A stretch of 64,000 nucleotides of DNA. It comes from Fragilaria radians. Its lineage: Eukaryota; Bacillariophyta; Fragilariophyceae; Fragilariales; Fragilariaceae. The position numbers were made by a program, and so were the translations under genes. The stretch is from the NCBI GenBank assembly GCA_900642245.1, contig CAAAJI010000126.1:37438-101437 (forward strand), given 5' to 3'. This document shows, one piece after another, positions 21,860-33,667 of this stretch (within the stretch, counting starts at the first letter, position 1; every line of letters starts with the position of its first letter). The notes beneath the pieces were generated by a model, which saw nothing but the letters and a program-made list of their open reading frames with translations, was not told where the DNA came from and did no database searches.

Positions 21860-22427
21860 ATCGTAAATCTAATATTTGGGACTGCGCCTACCTATGATGA
21901 GTTGGGTAATATCAAGATGAATAACACCGCTAGGAAAATTGAACACCTTTGGGAATAGGTTCGGATGAAAATGAGCCATTCACAGATTTAAAAAAAATTG
22001 ACATGTTACTTCGCTGTCGAGAAGCCAAAAGAACTTGAATAATTGATACGACTCTTTCTTTGTAATCACAGAATAATCCATAACTTAGGAAAAGGATTTT
22101 GACCAATTAACATTGTGCGACAATTCAACATCTAAGTTTAAATCAAGAAAAAATGTCTTTTCTTTCATCGATAATTCTGGTCAACCATCACTCTATTACT
22201 TGGAAAAGTATCTTGCGATACAGCTCTAAGCGATTCTGTTATGTAGAGATTAATTTACGAACACTATGATCAGATAAGTGAAGGACGTCAGAGTCTTTCA
22301 TTAAAACTTAGATTTGACATAATTAAATGTGGATGCATAAAATGGTTCTCATTTTAGATATTGAAATCACGACTACGCTTTCTCGAGAGTTCAAATTCTC
22401 ATAAACACGTCATAAGATATTGAGTCA
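21860..22427. other. Upstream flank before the sequence gap, nothing seen
   Basis: AT-rich 5' flank of the 21113-21859 gene, running into the run of N. No feature was recognised. Confidence 0.4.
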
Positions 22428-23292
22428 NNNNNNNNNNNNNNNNNNNNNNNNNNNNNNNNNNNNNNNNNNNNNNNNNNNNNNNNNNNNNNNNNNNNNNNNN
22501 NNNNNNNNNNNNNNNNNNNNNNNNNNNNNNNNNNNNNNNNNNNNNNNNNNNNNNNNNNNNNNNNNNNNNNNNNNNNNNNNNNNNNNNNNNNNNNNNNNNN
22601 NNNNNNNNNNNNNNNNNNNNNNNNNNNNNNNNNNNNNNNNNNNNNNNNNNNNNNNNNNNNNNNNNNNNNNNNNNNNNNNNNNNNNNNNNNNNNNNNNNNN
22701 NNNNNNNNNNNNNNNNNNNNNNNNNNNNNNNNNNNNNNNNNNNNNNNNNNNNNNNNNNNNNNNNNNNNNNNNNNNNNNNNNNNNNNNNNNNNNNNNNNNN
22801 NNNNNNNNNNNNNNNNNNNNNNNNNNNNNNNNNNNNNNNNNNNNNNNNNNNNNNNNNNNNNNNNNNNNNNNNNNNNNNNNNNNNNNNNNNNNNNNNNNNN
22901 NNNNNNNNNNNNNNNNNNNNNNNNNNNNNNNNNNNNNNNNNNNNNNNNNNNNNNNNNNNNNNNNNNNNNNNNNNNNNNNNNNNNNNNNNNNNNNNNNNNN
23001 NNNNNNNNNNNNNNNNNNNNNNNNNNNNNNNNNNNNNNNNNNNNNNNNNNNNNNNNNNNNNNNNNNNNNNNNNNNNNNNNNNNNNNNNNNNNNNNNNNNN
23101 NNNNNNNNNNNNNNNNNNNNNNNNNNNNNNNNNNNNNNNNNNNNNNNNNNNNNNNNNNNNNNNNNNNNNNNNNNNNNNNNNNNNNNNNNNNNNNNNNNNN
23201 NNNNNNNNNNNNNNNNNNNNNNNNNNNNNNNNNNNNNNNNNNNNNNNNNNNNNNNNNNNNNNNNNNNNNNNNNNNNNNNNNNNNNNNNNNNN
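22428..23292. other. Assembly gap (865 N)
   Basis: An uninterrupted run of N. Open frames drawn across it are artefacts. The true length of the gap is unknown, and sequence left and right may not be contiguous. Confidence 0.99.
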
Positions 23293-25264
23293 TTGAAAAA
23301 TAGTATTATTCCGTTCCCTGTGCTGCAGTGACGTCGACACTCATGAAAACAAAAATAGTGCCTTTGTCATACATTAACGTGGGTTCAAGGTAGTTCGATC
23401 AACGCTTTCATCATTGGGAATAAAAGTTGAGACCATTGATTTGAAAAGAAGCGCAAATATTATAGCATTAACGTAAATCATGTGTGCACTTGGTTGTCAC
23501 AGTATCCAACTTTGAATATGCAAGAATTCCAAGTCAATTCATTAAAAGGATTGGAAATCACCAAACAACGGTTTGCCTGCAGCGAGAGATATCTAGTTTA
23601 TCATGGCTGACGTTATACATTGTTAGTTCTACGAAAGGACCTTGAGGGCTCATATAAATGTCTGGACTCTCTCATTGATGTAACTTCTTGCATAATTGCA
23701 ACTATAAAACTCTATTTTGAAATCATCCCTGACATTAAACTGGGATAAGAGTAAATTTCTAGCCAGTACTATATACAAATGTGGAAAGGAAGTGGCCGCC
23801 TTATTTGTGATCTTGATAACCTTGAATTTAGCACCTGGCTGGATATGTTCACTATTCACAGTCCTGAAGATAATACTTTAATATAATAGTGAACACAGTG
23901 AATTAAACTAGAAAAGAATTAATCAAGAGATGTCATTTGTACCAACATTCGGAGACACCCATTTGTTGATAGTACATGTTACTATAGATGATGAAAGATA
24001 TCAGCTGTATTAACACATCTAAAACAGTCATAGATGCAAATAATAAGAGCTGCTGTTTGAACGAACTTTAAAGTAAACTTACTTTATTCAAAGTAAAGAG
24101 CAGCCCCGAATAGGGAAGTAATCTTGCATTGCGAGGAATCCTGTCAAGACTAGAAGCACAAGACTTTTAAATACAAATATATTGATAAGTCTCGTTTTGG
24201 GACTTCAAGGAATTCCGGTTATGATAACCAGAGGGATCTTTAAGAGAATAGAAGGTTCTCTTTATGATAACCAAAACTTTTGACACAAGATCAAAAGGTT
24301 CTTATTTTGAAATAAGAAAATTTTAATTTCAGATTCTAGGATAATCTCCTCGTTATAATTTTTACTTTCAATCTCTTCAGGACAGGATCTATCTTAATGA
24401 GTCCAAGCAGAAAGTGTGTTCTAGGTATGGTTATTATAATTAAACGAATTATCAGATCAACATTGAGCATGACTCAGAGGTAACATTCTGCAATTTTTTG
24501 GAGGGAGAATTTCTAAATTGACATACTTAGTGTGCAGCACATGGACATTGAATACCTTGTGTTGAACCTGTCCAGATTTCTTATTAATTATGGTCCTATC
24601 AGTACCACTCTGAAAAGCTTTCCTACCAAGGTAATAGCACTTGAAAGAATAATCCAATGTCCCTCTTAATTTAGCTTACGAAAACAGCATTTAAGGGATA
24701 AAGAGAGTGATAAATCCTGAGTACTGACTATCCTCGTCTCGCCAAAGAATTAAAGAGACAAATGTCCCTATGATCTACTTGTCATGGAGAACTCTGTCAA
24801 GAATAAATCCTAGCTTCAACTCAATTGACCTTCAATACATGCGCTACTTCCATGATGTATTTATTCTGTCTTCTATGCAATTTGGTTTTGATTTCTATAT
24901 CACACTTTGAAATTTCTGATACTTGCTCTGCCATTTGTCCTCATCTTGAAGTATCGGTATTGTTATGGTTTCAAAGGTTATTTCTATTTCCTATTTGCCA
25001 ACTCGATGGTGAGGCTGGGTGACTATCCTAGGATACTTGTCTTAGCAACTTTTGTTTGTTATTGAGCAGCCCTTCTTTCACATATCGCTCCAAAGGAAAT
25101 ATTCCGCCTTAGTTCCATTGAAATGTACCAAGTATTTAAAGCAGTGACTTTAGAATATCCTAGGCAATCAGAAAATGGCTGTGTGTCTTCCTTGAATGTT
25201 GTCTGAAGGACGCTTTCATCAAGGCATGACAATTGGTGAAATATAGAGTTGTTGCAATGCAGCA
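23293..25264. other. Non-coding stretch containing a hairpin cluster
   Basis: No gene is supported. Stops occur in every frame. The one notable structure is the group of inverted repeats at 24217-24316, listed separately. Confidence 0.4.
24217..24316. repeat. Cluster of four short perfect inverted repeats
   Basis: Within 100 bases there are four stems: GGTTAT/ATAACC (24217-24229, 1-base loop), AGAGAA/TTCTCT (24243-24248 with 24256-24261), CTTTTGA/TCAAAAG (24277-24283 with 24291-24297) and CTTATTT/AAATAAG (24301-24307 with 24310-24316). All arms are perfect. A structured RNA, a hairpin-rich mobile element end and chance in AT-rich DNA are all possible. Confidence 0.55.
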
Positions 25265-28105
25265 CGCACTTATGTACAGACACGGGACTTCTGTTTGATT
25301 TTGTTAGGACATTTACTCCTACCATGTTTACATCGTTTTCTTACATTTCACTCCAATGTAAGGTAGTTGATTCTCTTGGTGATGTGTCATAGCCTAGTGA
25401 TGTATGGAAATTGTTCACCACCAAGATGATGTTGATTGAGAAAAAAAACTATCAAAGAGTCATCTATTGTGGGATTTCCATAAATAATTATTGGTCCCCT
25501 CATCTTGAGATAGCAACAGGGTGAGTTCTTTCCCGTAGCTGCCATGCATTCCAATATGCCAATATTGCTCTTTAAAATCTTCTCTCATGCTTTCGTGTAG
25601 CTTGTGATGAGTCTTTTTCGTTGATGTGTGATGCTTGTTTACGTCGTCTATAAATGTTGCCTTCAATTATTAGGTATTGTGTACCTGTGTTTTCATATTC
25701 AGCTCCTAAGGAAGTAATGCACTTGAGATAATTTGTCCAAAAATGGGATGTGTATACGCGGTAATTTTTGATGTGATATTGCCTCCATTCTTCAGTAGAC
25801 CCTGAAATTGCTCCTTTGATCCTGCTGCTCTCTGGTACGCATATGTCACCAACATTTTATTTTCATGAATCCCAATGCTTGATTAACCAGAGTGTAAAAA
25901 TTCGATAGGACGAAGTCTATATTTGCTCCGGCATATATTGGCTCTTTTCCCCCATTTTTGAAGAGAAATCTCATGTTGCAGAGGTTCTATGGCTTTTGGC
26001 ATTGAGATGACATTTTTGTATCACTCCATATTGGCTATTATGTAGAATCCTATCTTATTCTACTTGAGAAATGGCATCTCTCCATTTTTGCATAGCATTG
26101 TATTTTAAACACATGCGTTTATTCAAAATTTTAAAACGTACTTTTGTTTCGGAATACTTTTTATTGGCACTTTGAAATAGTTTTACGACTTTCCCCACTT
26201 TGAGCATCGTTTTCACTAAGAGGAGATGTGTGCTTAACTATTTGGAAATTTCAAAAGTTGGTGTCAACCAATTTCCTTCCTTGAGTTACATTTTAACTAT
26301 CAATGACTTGATGTGCCCTAGGTGAAGTCTAGATGGATTGATGTTGCGGATTCTGTTCATTGCCGAAATTTAGCCATCTCTTTTGTCCTGAATGTTCATA
26401 ATGTCTACTCGAAATCTATCATTCCATGCTTCATGAGAGTTCGCTTTTGCTGTGCTAAAGTCTTTAGACATTCTACCTTGTCGGAGTGTTCAATATTTTA
26501 ATATCCTAAAGTCTCTGCAATCTGCTCGGTAACTGTTATTAATTTTTCATTAGTTGTTGAATGCCTGCAAAATTAATGATTATAATCAGCTTCAATATTC
26601 AAGTTCTTTTTTGGGAGAGGGCTTCCTTACTGGTCTCCTCTGATGACCGTTGACGGCTGTACTTCGTTCATGTTGGTTCTACAATTTAGCTTCTAATTGT
26701 AAGCAAAGTCTATCTTTCTTGTTTCTCTTCCGTGTTCACTTACAAATATTTACCCTTACACTACTTTCTTATTCACTATAGATTCTTCAAAGACAACCAT
26801 CAGCTCTGACATTGTAGACATTCATATGAACAGTCTGTGGATGCTTCTGTATGTGATAAGCAAAGTTGCAAAAACAAGCATAGGCAAAGTCAAACTTACA
26901 AAACAAATTAGCTGTGCCGAAAGGTTTCGAAGTATTGCTAATGCAATGATATGTTCTATCCTTTTTCATTTTCGTGAGACATCTGAGCATGATTCGTGAA
27001 ATTTAACTCAATTATGGCTAACGTTTTTAGCTGTCAGTGTACAGCCTCATTTTTACAGTAGAGACTGATTTGATTTTTAAGATCTGTTTCATGAGAGCCT
27101 GTAGTGAACATTTTACTCCTATGCTAACATTGAGTTCTAAGGTGAGTTTTCTTCTGATCTGGTACAAGACAATTCGGTGTCCAAAGTATTTACCAAAGCC
27201 CGTGCTTGGTAACGCAGAGATTATCGATTCTCCTACTACTAAAAGAATTTTTCACATCCGATCTGGCAGGTGCTGCCCCGTAACCCTCACGTGTTAAAAA
27301 GAATACTAGAGAAAGTGATCGAGTACGAATATAGAGTTTATAGAGTTAGCGACTAAAATCACTAGGGATATAGCTAATTCAAACGGTACACGGTACCCAT
27401 TATACACTCATCCAAAAGAATTATAGAGTAGAATGTTGTCGAGACTTTCAGTTGTAAACGGTAGAATATTCAACGCAATTGTCATTCAAATGCTATTGAA
27501 ATTTTCATTGTAATCCATAGTGGATAGATCTAATTGAGATATTAATTTGCAGTAAGAAATTCCTTCAAAACATTGGAAAAAACTATATTCCTTTAAATTG
27601 AGGGAAAAGATCTTCCGTGCTTCTTAATCTTAAGTCTAATTATAACTGGTTGAAAAGACATTAATCATAAGAATCAAAAGGCATTCATTATTGGATCTAT
27701 TATATTGTTGAATCTTTGGCATACTTCTTTTTGCATTTATCCCTTATTTGTCTCATCTTTTAAGCAGTCAAACAAGTAAAGAATACATCTTATCAAGTTC
27801 ACAAAACAACGATACTGACGTTGCACCAACAGCTTTATTTTGATTTTTTCACCGACAATCTTTGACAATCTAATAACAGCAGCACCAATAACTTCTACAA
27901 CAATAGCGCAAGAAAAAGCCTAAATATTTCTTTAAACCATAGTTTTAAAAGGGATAAATTGAATGAATATCGTTACACCTTCCTAATGCCAATGCTGAAT
28001 CAATGGTATAATCTAGTTTCAGTTCTGTGATGCTGCATGCAACTGTAGATACCAATGACATGATAGGTCAAGTAGTAAAACTTAAATATTATGTCATGCA
28101 TCTGA
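25265..28105. repeat. Left copy of an inverted segmental duplication (partner 55030-57635)
   Basis: Read on the + strand, this segment matches the reverse complement of 55030-57635 nearly end to end, with small indels. Shared landmarks are the word TTATTAGGTATTGTGTACCTG (25669 here), the TTTCGTGTAGC and CAATGTAAGG-type words, and the whole R1 repeat at the right end. By eye the match is roughly nine bases in ten. Neither copy keeps a long ORF, so any ancestral gene has decayed. Confidence 0.75.
27232..28103 (+). repeat. Dispersed ~0.85-kb repeat, copy B (family R1)
   Basis: Same family as 4109-4945 and 55030-55765, with the shared landmark words in the same order. Here it forms the inner end of the larger inverted duplication, next to the secreted-protein gene at 28631. 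Confidence 0.65.
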
Positions 28106-28161
28106 TTGTATGACCTGCAAATTCTAGGATCACAAATTACAACCATAAACATCTTTGTCGT

Positions 28162-29767
28162 AAGCTCATATGATCACTATCTTCTCTATCGGTTAGAATG
28201 GCTGCCCATATGCCAATATATCTAACTACCATTGCATTGGTAAAAGCGACAATTTCATTGACCACAGACTTGCTTTGCTCCTTTATGGCACTCATATCAT
28301 TGAAAGGTTGGAAATTATCCAATCAGAGGCATCGCATGAAATTGACCGTACCATTTTGTAATCCAATAGCGTTAGTGCTGTTTTTGTTTGAAATTTAGCG
28401 GGATCAAATTATTGTCCGTTGATTGAGAAAAGAATTAGCAAACTAGGTGCATTAAAATTACATGTTCACATGGTTGCGACAATCAAAACCGTTATCCATT
28501 GAGTCGTGATCTACTAGGAGTTTCAAGTTGTGAATTGTGAATAACAGTAAATTGTGAATTGGATGTCCATAGATTTCGCTCAATCACAAAATTCGAGTTG
28601 TCACAAAATACAAACCCAACAAAAAAAACAATGAAACTTTTCTCTCTACTAATCACTTCATGTGTTACGCTGTGTCTTGGTAAGGGCTTGAGTGTGCAAG
28701 ATAACGAAGGCGGAAGAGATGTGAAAATGAACACCTTATCTGTGGTTCACGAAGCTAATGCAGAGACACAAGAAGTAATGAAGCGAGGGTTGACTAAAGT
28801 GGGTGAAAACATTTGTGATAGAGGAGGAAGAATAACGCGATTATCCCTTGTATATGAAAATACCGCAGCTACTTCTTCCTATCAAGGCAATAAAGCTACA
28901 TGCGTTGACGCAGACTATCCCACTTCAGCAACCCTGACAATTAATGGTGTGATGAAAATGGAAGTATCACTTTTATATTTGATCGAGTTTGGAGGGTTTA
29001 TTACTGACAAAACAGTTTTCGATATTAGTGGGTGGGGAAAGTGTCACATCGATACATCTTGTACCGTTCCCTTAGTGATCGGTGATAAAATTGGACCCTT
29101 CTTAGTACTCGACGGTGATACTTCTGGTACTTCTTCGACACGAACTCCTATTCGAAAGCCCACTAAAGTGCCCGCACGCAGACCAACACGAGTACCGACT
29201 ATCAGACGTCCGACACGAGTTCCTATTGTCCCATCTCTTGGGAAGAATCTTTGCACAGGAAGTGGGAATCTCATTTCTTTAACTCTTCAATACGATCTAC
29301 CATCAGCCACATCGAAAGTGCAGGGAAACAAGGCAACTTGTGTTAAATCGAACTACCCCGAAAAAGGAACTTTGAACTATTATGGAACCGAGATTCCAAT
29401 CGTGTCTGGAACTCGGATTACCATAGGAGGTGGACCGACGATGAGGGATAGGAGTGAATTTGAGATATCTGATTGGGGTACTTGTTATATCGATACCTCA
29501 TGCTCAGTTCCGGTGCGTATCGGCGACAAAATAGGACCATTTCTAGTACTATCGGGAGAATCCAGATAATTTCAAAGGTATACATTGTGACTTTGTGTGC
29601 TGTGTTGATGCGGAAGTAGCTGAAAAATCCGCGCGGCACTATTTTATTTAGATAACAAAATAGAGTTAAATATGACTGATAACTACATGAGAATAGCGTT
29701 ATGCAGTAGAGAAAGGATATTTGTGAATCCAGGTAATGATTCTATTATTTTTTATTGTCGATGCACG
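28162..29767. repeat. Left arm of a 1.6-kb inverted repeat (partner 33668-35276)
   Basis: Almost base-for-base identical to the reverse complement of 33668-35276. Stretches of more than 100 non-coding bases are identical (for example 29636-29750). The arm covers the secreted-protein gene with its upstream and downstream flanks. The third relative (about 53450-54790) matches well only in the coding part. Confidence 0.9.
28631..29569 (+). CDS. Secreted two-domain protein, four cysteines per domain, P/T/R-rich linker (copy 1, intact)
   Basis: The longer frame begins at TTG; the first ATG, after a run of A, is at 28631 and gives 312 residues. MKLFSLLITSCVTLCLGKG is a good signal peptide. Two related domains follow (about 61-162 and 205-312). 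Each has a Cys in the first strand, QGNK-[AT]-TC, then a WG-x-C-[HY]-IDTSC-[TS]-VP block and a GDKIGPFLVL strand. Cysteine spacing is the same in both (62/91/138/144 and 208/237/285/291). The linker (about 168-201) is built of RxPT and RVP repeats. The 'HTSC..P...GD.FG...L.G' pattern resembles a small beta-sandwich domain of secreted proteins (the DUF7467 type, from memory). It is probably a cell-wall or extracellular protein. A frameshifted copy lies at 33867-34807 and an intact one at 53643-54584. No ligand can be inferred. Confidence 0.85.
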   Translation: MKLFSLLITSCVTLCLGKGLSVQDNEGGRDVKMNTLSVVHEANAETQEVMKRGLTKVGENICDRGGRITRLSLVYENTAATSSYQGNKATCVDADYPTSATLTINGVMKMEVSLLYLIEFGGFITDKTVFDISGWGKCHIDTSCTVPLVIGDKIGPFLVLDGDTSGTSSTRTPIRKPTKVPARRPTRVPTIRRPTRVPIVPSLGKNLCTGSGNLISLTLQYDLPSATSKVQGNKATCVKSNYPEKGTLNYYGTEIPIVSGTRITIGGGPTMRDRSEFEISDWGTCYIDTSCSVPVRIGDKIGPFLVLSGESR

Positions 29768-29814
29768 TCTCTTTAGAAAGGAATTTGCCAGTATGGAGTG
29801 CTAATATATTAATT

Positions 29815-29833
29815 GTTAGGGGTTAGGGGTTAG
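29815..29833 (+). repeat. Short telomere-like TTAGGGG run
   Basis: About two and a half tandem units of TTAGGGG at the edge of the piggyBac-like insertion. The stop codon of the transposase fragment lies within it. It may be an interstitial telomere-like patch or filler added at a repaired break. Confidence 0.6.
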
Positions 29834-30380
29834 TTGATGCAACCGCAACATCATATAAAGGAAAGCATTTGAGAGCACCTCTAGTATCCTTGAAATAATT
29901 TCGAGACATGACGCTGGAAATATCTGCATTTCCCAAAAATTTCTTGCTATTCCAGTAGTCAGATATCTTGTTCACCTGGCTAATTGACATAGCCATTTCC
30001 AAACCAACATATACCAAAAATTTCAATGCAGAAACTTTCTTTTTTTCCTTTTCTTCAAGGTGAGTGTTTGTCCATGTGCGCAAACTTTCAAAAAATGCTT
30101 TTGTAAGGAATAGATGAAACAAACCAAGTTCCTTCTTTGATGTATATGCTCTTGTTACTTTATCCTTCTGCAAAATCTCTAGTCTTGTATGCTGCAATAG
30201 TTCTTGAATATACTCATTTTGCAATGCAATACTGCTTTTCTCTTCCCCATTGACATATGTAAACTGAAAATCTTCTTCCACATCTTTGTAATCATTGTCT
30301 AATGACACAACAGCACTTCCATTGCATTCGTTCACGCAGATATCATCGTTATCATCATTACCATTATGGATGTTTTCCAT
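29823..30380 (-). pseudogene. PiggyBac-type transposase, N-terminal fragment
   Basis: 185 residues from an ATG. An acidic N-terminus is followed by a segment with the hallmarks of the N-terminal part of the DDE_Tnp_1_7 (piggyBac) domain: FHLFLTKAFFESLRTWTNTH, then KFLVYVGLEMAMSISQVNKI-x-DYW, and MSRNYFKDTRGALKCFP. These match the family's 'F....I...TN.Y', 'FLGI.+.MG......DYW' and 'MS+.+F..I...L+F' signature. Full transposases are about three times longer and include the catalytic aspartates, which are missing here. The frame ends inside a telomere-like TTAGGGG run. This is a truncated relic rather than an active gene; domestication of the fragment cannot be excluded. Confidence 0.65.
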
Positions 30381-30573
30381 TATGTCTGATATATCAGATA
30401 TTGTGCTGAAACTAGAATGATTGGCTGAAAGCGGCCAGATTCAGCGTTTGGACCAATCACAGCCAAGCATTAACTCTAATATATCAGACTTAACGGGGAG
30501 TTCCTCAAAGGGTTAACTCGAGTTAGAGTATGAACGGTTCCAATTCGTCACACGGTAGTAGTTTAAGACACTT

Positions 30574-32262
30574 CCCGATTGTTATAAATCACTAAGGATA
30601 CGGGATACCAGCTTTTGGATAACTTGAAGCAAATGACATCCTTTGATGTAGCCTATTTTGACACTGATATTTCTTCCATAATTGCAGTTTTGGTAAATTA
30701 AATATCTACAGAACCTTGATTTTGAAGCCCAAGTTGATCAACCTAAAACTACCTTCTCAGTATCCAAATCATACAAATTACAAAATTTCAATTTTATCTA
30801 CGGATACAAATGTGTAGAAGATCTAAGAATGACATTGAATCAGTCTAAACTAGATTATAGTTATGTACCTCTATTCACGGGAGTCCCATAATCACTCAAA
30901 TTGCTTACTTCTTCTCCGTATTTCTTTTCCAAATGTTTAACTAAATGGAGCTGCATCACAAATGTAGTTTTGATTTTCATAGTCCACATTAATCCTCAAA
31001 GTCATATAGTCTTCTAAGTTATGTTGAACTTTTAAACCAAACTCATAACGTTTCAAATTGTTGATTACGTAATTGAAGTCAGTATCTGTTTCAATTAATA
31101 GAGAACTGTGCACATTAAATGCATTTCTCAGAATAAGTATTCTAAAGATAAGGATCAATCGAACTTACTTATAAACACATTCTTTTAACACGCATAATGT
31201 GATATTCTCATGCGCTTTGAACAAGACCTTTTTTGTTTCATATAACTCATCATCCCCAACCTTCACGCCCTTTGGAATCTCCAAGGAGATGATTGCTTTT
31301 GAATCCCTTGCAAAAAGACGGTATCAATGTAAACAACTATTGCGATTGATTCCTAGCAATCTAAAGAATTTGGAATGTCACATCAGTGCTCATGGGAGCA
31401 ATTTTTCTTAAAGACTGACTCTGGGTATTTGACTAAATCCAAACGCAACTAGCCATGAACGAAAAAAATCCGCTTTGTTTCATCTACTTTTCATCACCGC
31501 ATAAGCTCTATTATCCTTCGTTTTCTGAATTTTTTTGAAGTATTATCTCTCCATTTACTTCTCTGTTCAAATGTTAGGATTATCAGATGCTTCTTCAAAT
31601 CACGTTGTTGCTTCAGATAAGTCAACCAAATTCAGTGAAAGCAATTTTGTGGCTCCTTTTCTTCCCCTATTCTCTTCATTTACATCGGAATGTTTATATA
31701 TTGCTACGTTTCCTATCAGGATATTGACGATCCCTGAACGCTTAACCTTTTGCTAAAAACGTCTCACTCCAAGTCGGTCATTTTTTCTTTAATCCGGAGA
31801 AATAAAGAATCCAAATAGCATTGAAACACGTCATCTCACAACAAATTAATCAAGCATTAATTAAACAAATGCCAGCTTGACTACAAACGACAATTAACCC
31901 AAACAAAGAGATGTTCTGCATCTACATAATATTTAAACATGTTGTTAACTTTACTAATACTGTCTCTCAATTAAATTGATTCTTGCCAAAATTCTTAAAT
32001 TTCCAATCAAGCATTGCTAAAGGTAAAAACTCGTTCTAATTTCAAATATCATCAACTCTCCAAAACTGTTTTGTGAAAATTGTAATTCCTGCTTCATCTG
32101 TGATATCTGCCAAGCTTAATACATTTAAGTATAGTTGGCAATAATACAGGAACCTAAACTAACAATGAGTGAATCCCATGTTTTGGCAGCCACCATTATA
32201 TATTTGTCGTTGCGATATCTCAACAAGGAAAAATGACCCGTGAATACTAGTTGCAATGTCCT
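30574..32262. other. Old, diverged continuation of the inverted duplication; no gene
   Basis: From 30574 the sequence again resembles the reverse complement of the 53.2-53.4 kb region (shared words AAGGATACGGGA and AAAACT..CTTCT..TATCCA), but with much lower identity than the adjacent arm. Beyond about 30830 no partner was seen. ORFs of about 70 codons at 30937-31158, 31199-31411 and 31535-31756 have no recognisable domains. Confidence 0.4.
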
Positions 32263-33345
32263 TTACATAATCAGAGTCTGATTCTGAGATAATAATCCCG
32301 TATTCAATTCTCCAATTAACTTATAAGCGTGAATCCTTGCTGCCTTTTCCAACCTGTAGGAACCAAAATGACCTAACAGCTTGTGAAACTTGTTAATCTT
32401 AACCAATTTCTTAAGGACATCATTCATAGTGTTAAATGCAACAGGCTCATTATAAGCTATCATCTATATTCCTGACGCCGTTCCATTATTGGCATCGAAA
32501 CTCTATCAAAGTGATTGTAGACAATATCTGACTTAACAAGATGGTGATTCTAGTCATTGCTGATCTTATGATCTTTAATTTTAAAGCTAAAAAACACAAC
32601 ATCACGAAGAATGACATCAAACGTTGATCCATCAATTTGAATGACTCTGAACTTGAGACTTCCAATTTTAGTTGCTGTTAAGAGATCACCATTTCCGATT
32701 CTAATGTTCTCATTAATCTCTCTAATATCAAACATGCCTCTATCTGAAGCACAATATTGTGAACTTGCGCCACTATCACAAATCCAAATGTCATCTGCAG
32801 TCTTTTCTGCATCCGATGTTGCTGCAAAAACCAAATCTAGTGACTCATGGTTTTGCCTTTCGCGATTACTGTAGTTACTGTTACCAGAAGGATTATTGTT
32901 GAGTCGTGAATCCAAACTCCTCCATTCGTTTTACCCCCGCTATTACCGCCATTTTGATTTCTTCGATTTTTACATTTGAACAACTTATGCCTTATCTTTC
33001 CACAATGTCTGCATTTACCTTTATATTGACGGCCATAAAACGCCGTGTCTTTCGAAGCTTTACCATTATTGTTACTTAATTTATAGTTTAATCTTTCAAA
33101 GCGCAGGCTCGACTCTGCTCTGATTTCACTAACAGTTCAGGGGTTTTTAAAATCTCCAATTCTTCTCTTCAACAAAGCAACTTGAAACCCATAATCTGGC
33201 GGAAGATTATTCAACACATGGTTGAAAGAAATGCCTTTACTGGCACAAAGAATTAGGAATGTCCGTTTTCCTGACCAACAAATCCTTTGATTATGCTCAT
33301 TTAAGGTATCATCCAGTTCTTAATTTGTATGATTCACGAAAGAAA
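32263..33345 (-). pseudogene. Ty1/copia gag-protease remnant (fragment 3)
   Basis: Read on the - strand, this holds in order a gag piece (LNNLPPDYGFQVALLKRRI and FERLNYK), a CX2CX4HX4C zinc knuckle (CRHCGKIRHKLFKC), a retroviral-type protease active site (WICDSGASSQYC) and a pre-integrase block (FHKLLGHFGSYRLEKAA). Stops and frame changes interrupt it several times, and nothing of the integrase core or reverse transcriptase follows. The same fragment with the same gene next to it recurs at 52219-53110, so this insertion is older than the duplication. Confidence 0.75.
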
Positions 33346-33667
33346 TTGGGTTATGGAACGTCTTCAGGCCTACTCGAATGTCCCACCAAAACATTTTAAT
33401 TATGTTAGAAACCGAAGATATATGAAGTATTGTAATTTGTATGATTTGGTGGATATTTAGAAGCTAGGAGGTTTGAGTTGATCACCCTGGACTTTAAAAA
33501 AATCAACCTTTTAAATTTTTAATACAACAAAACTGAATAGATAAGCTATTTCATTTTTCTATGCAGCAATGTCTCTGTCACTATAGGAGTATAAATTACA
33601 GCAAACGAAGTTTCTTGATAATTAGCACCTGATTCGCTAAACAATTGACTCCATCCACCGGACATCG

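Larger units (their letters stand above)
29768..30573 (-). mobile_element. piggyBac-like insertion (degenerate, about 0.8 kb)
   Basis: The other two copies of this locus (near 33660 and 53430) run without a break where this copy holds about 0.8 kb of extra sequence, so this is an insertion. It contains a piggyBac-like transposase fragment on the - strand. Exact ends are unresolved: I did not find matching TTAA-flanked terminal repeats. An 11-bp inverted repeat (GTCTGATATAT at 30384, ATATATCAGAC at 30479) and a perfect 14-bp palindrome (30385-30398) lie upstream of the fragment. Confidence 0.55.

Noticed and set aside
22399..23340. Open frames of about 300 codons on both strands
   Set aside because: They consist of the run of N and are artefacts of translating unknown bases.
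30385..30489. Possible piggyBac terminal inverted repeats (GTCTGATATAT pair)
   Set aside because: The pair lies on one side of the transposase fragment only, about 100 bp apart, and is not next to TTAA, so it cannot be the element ends.
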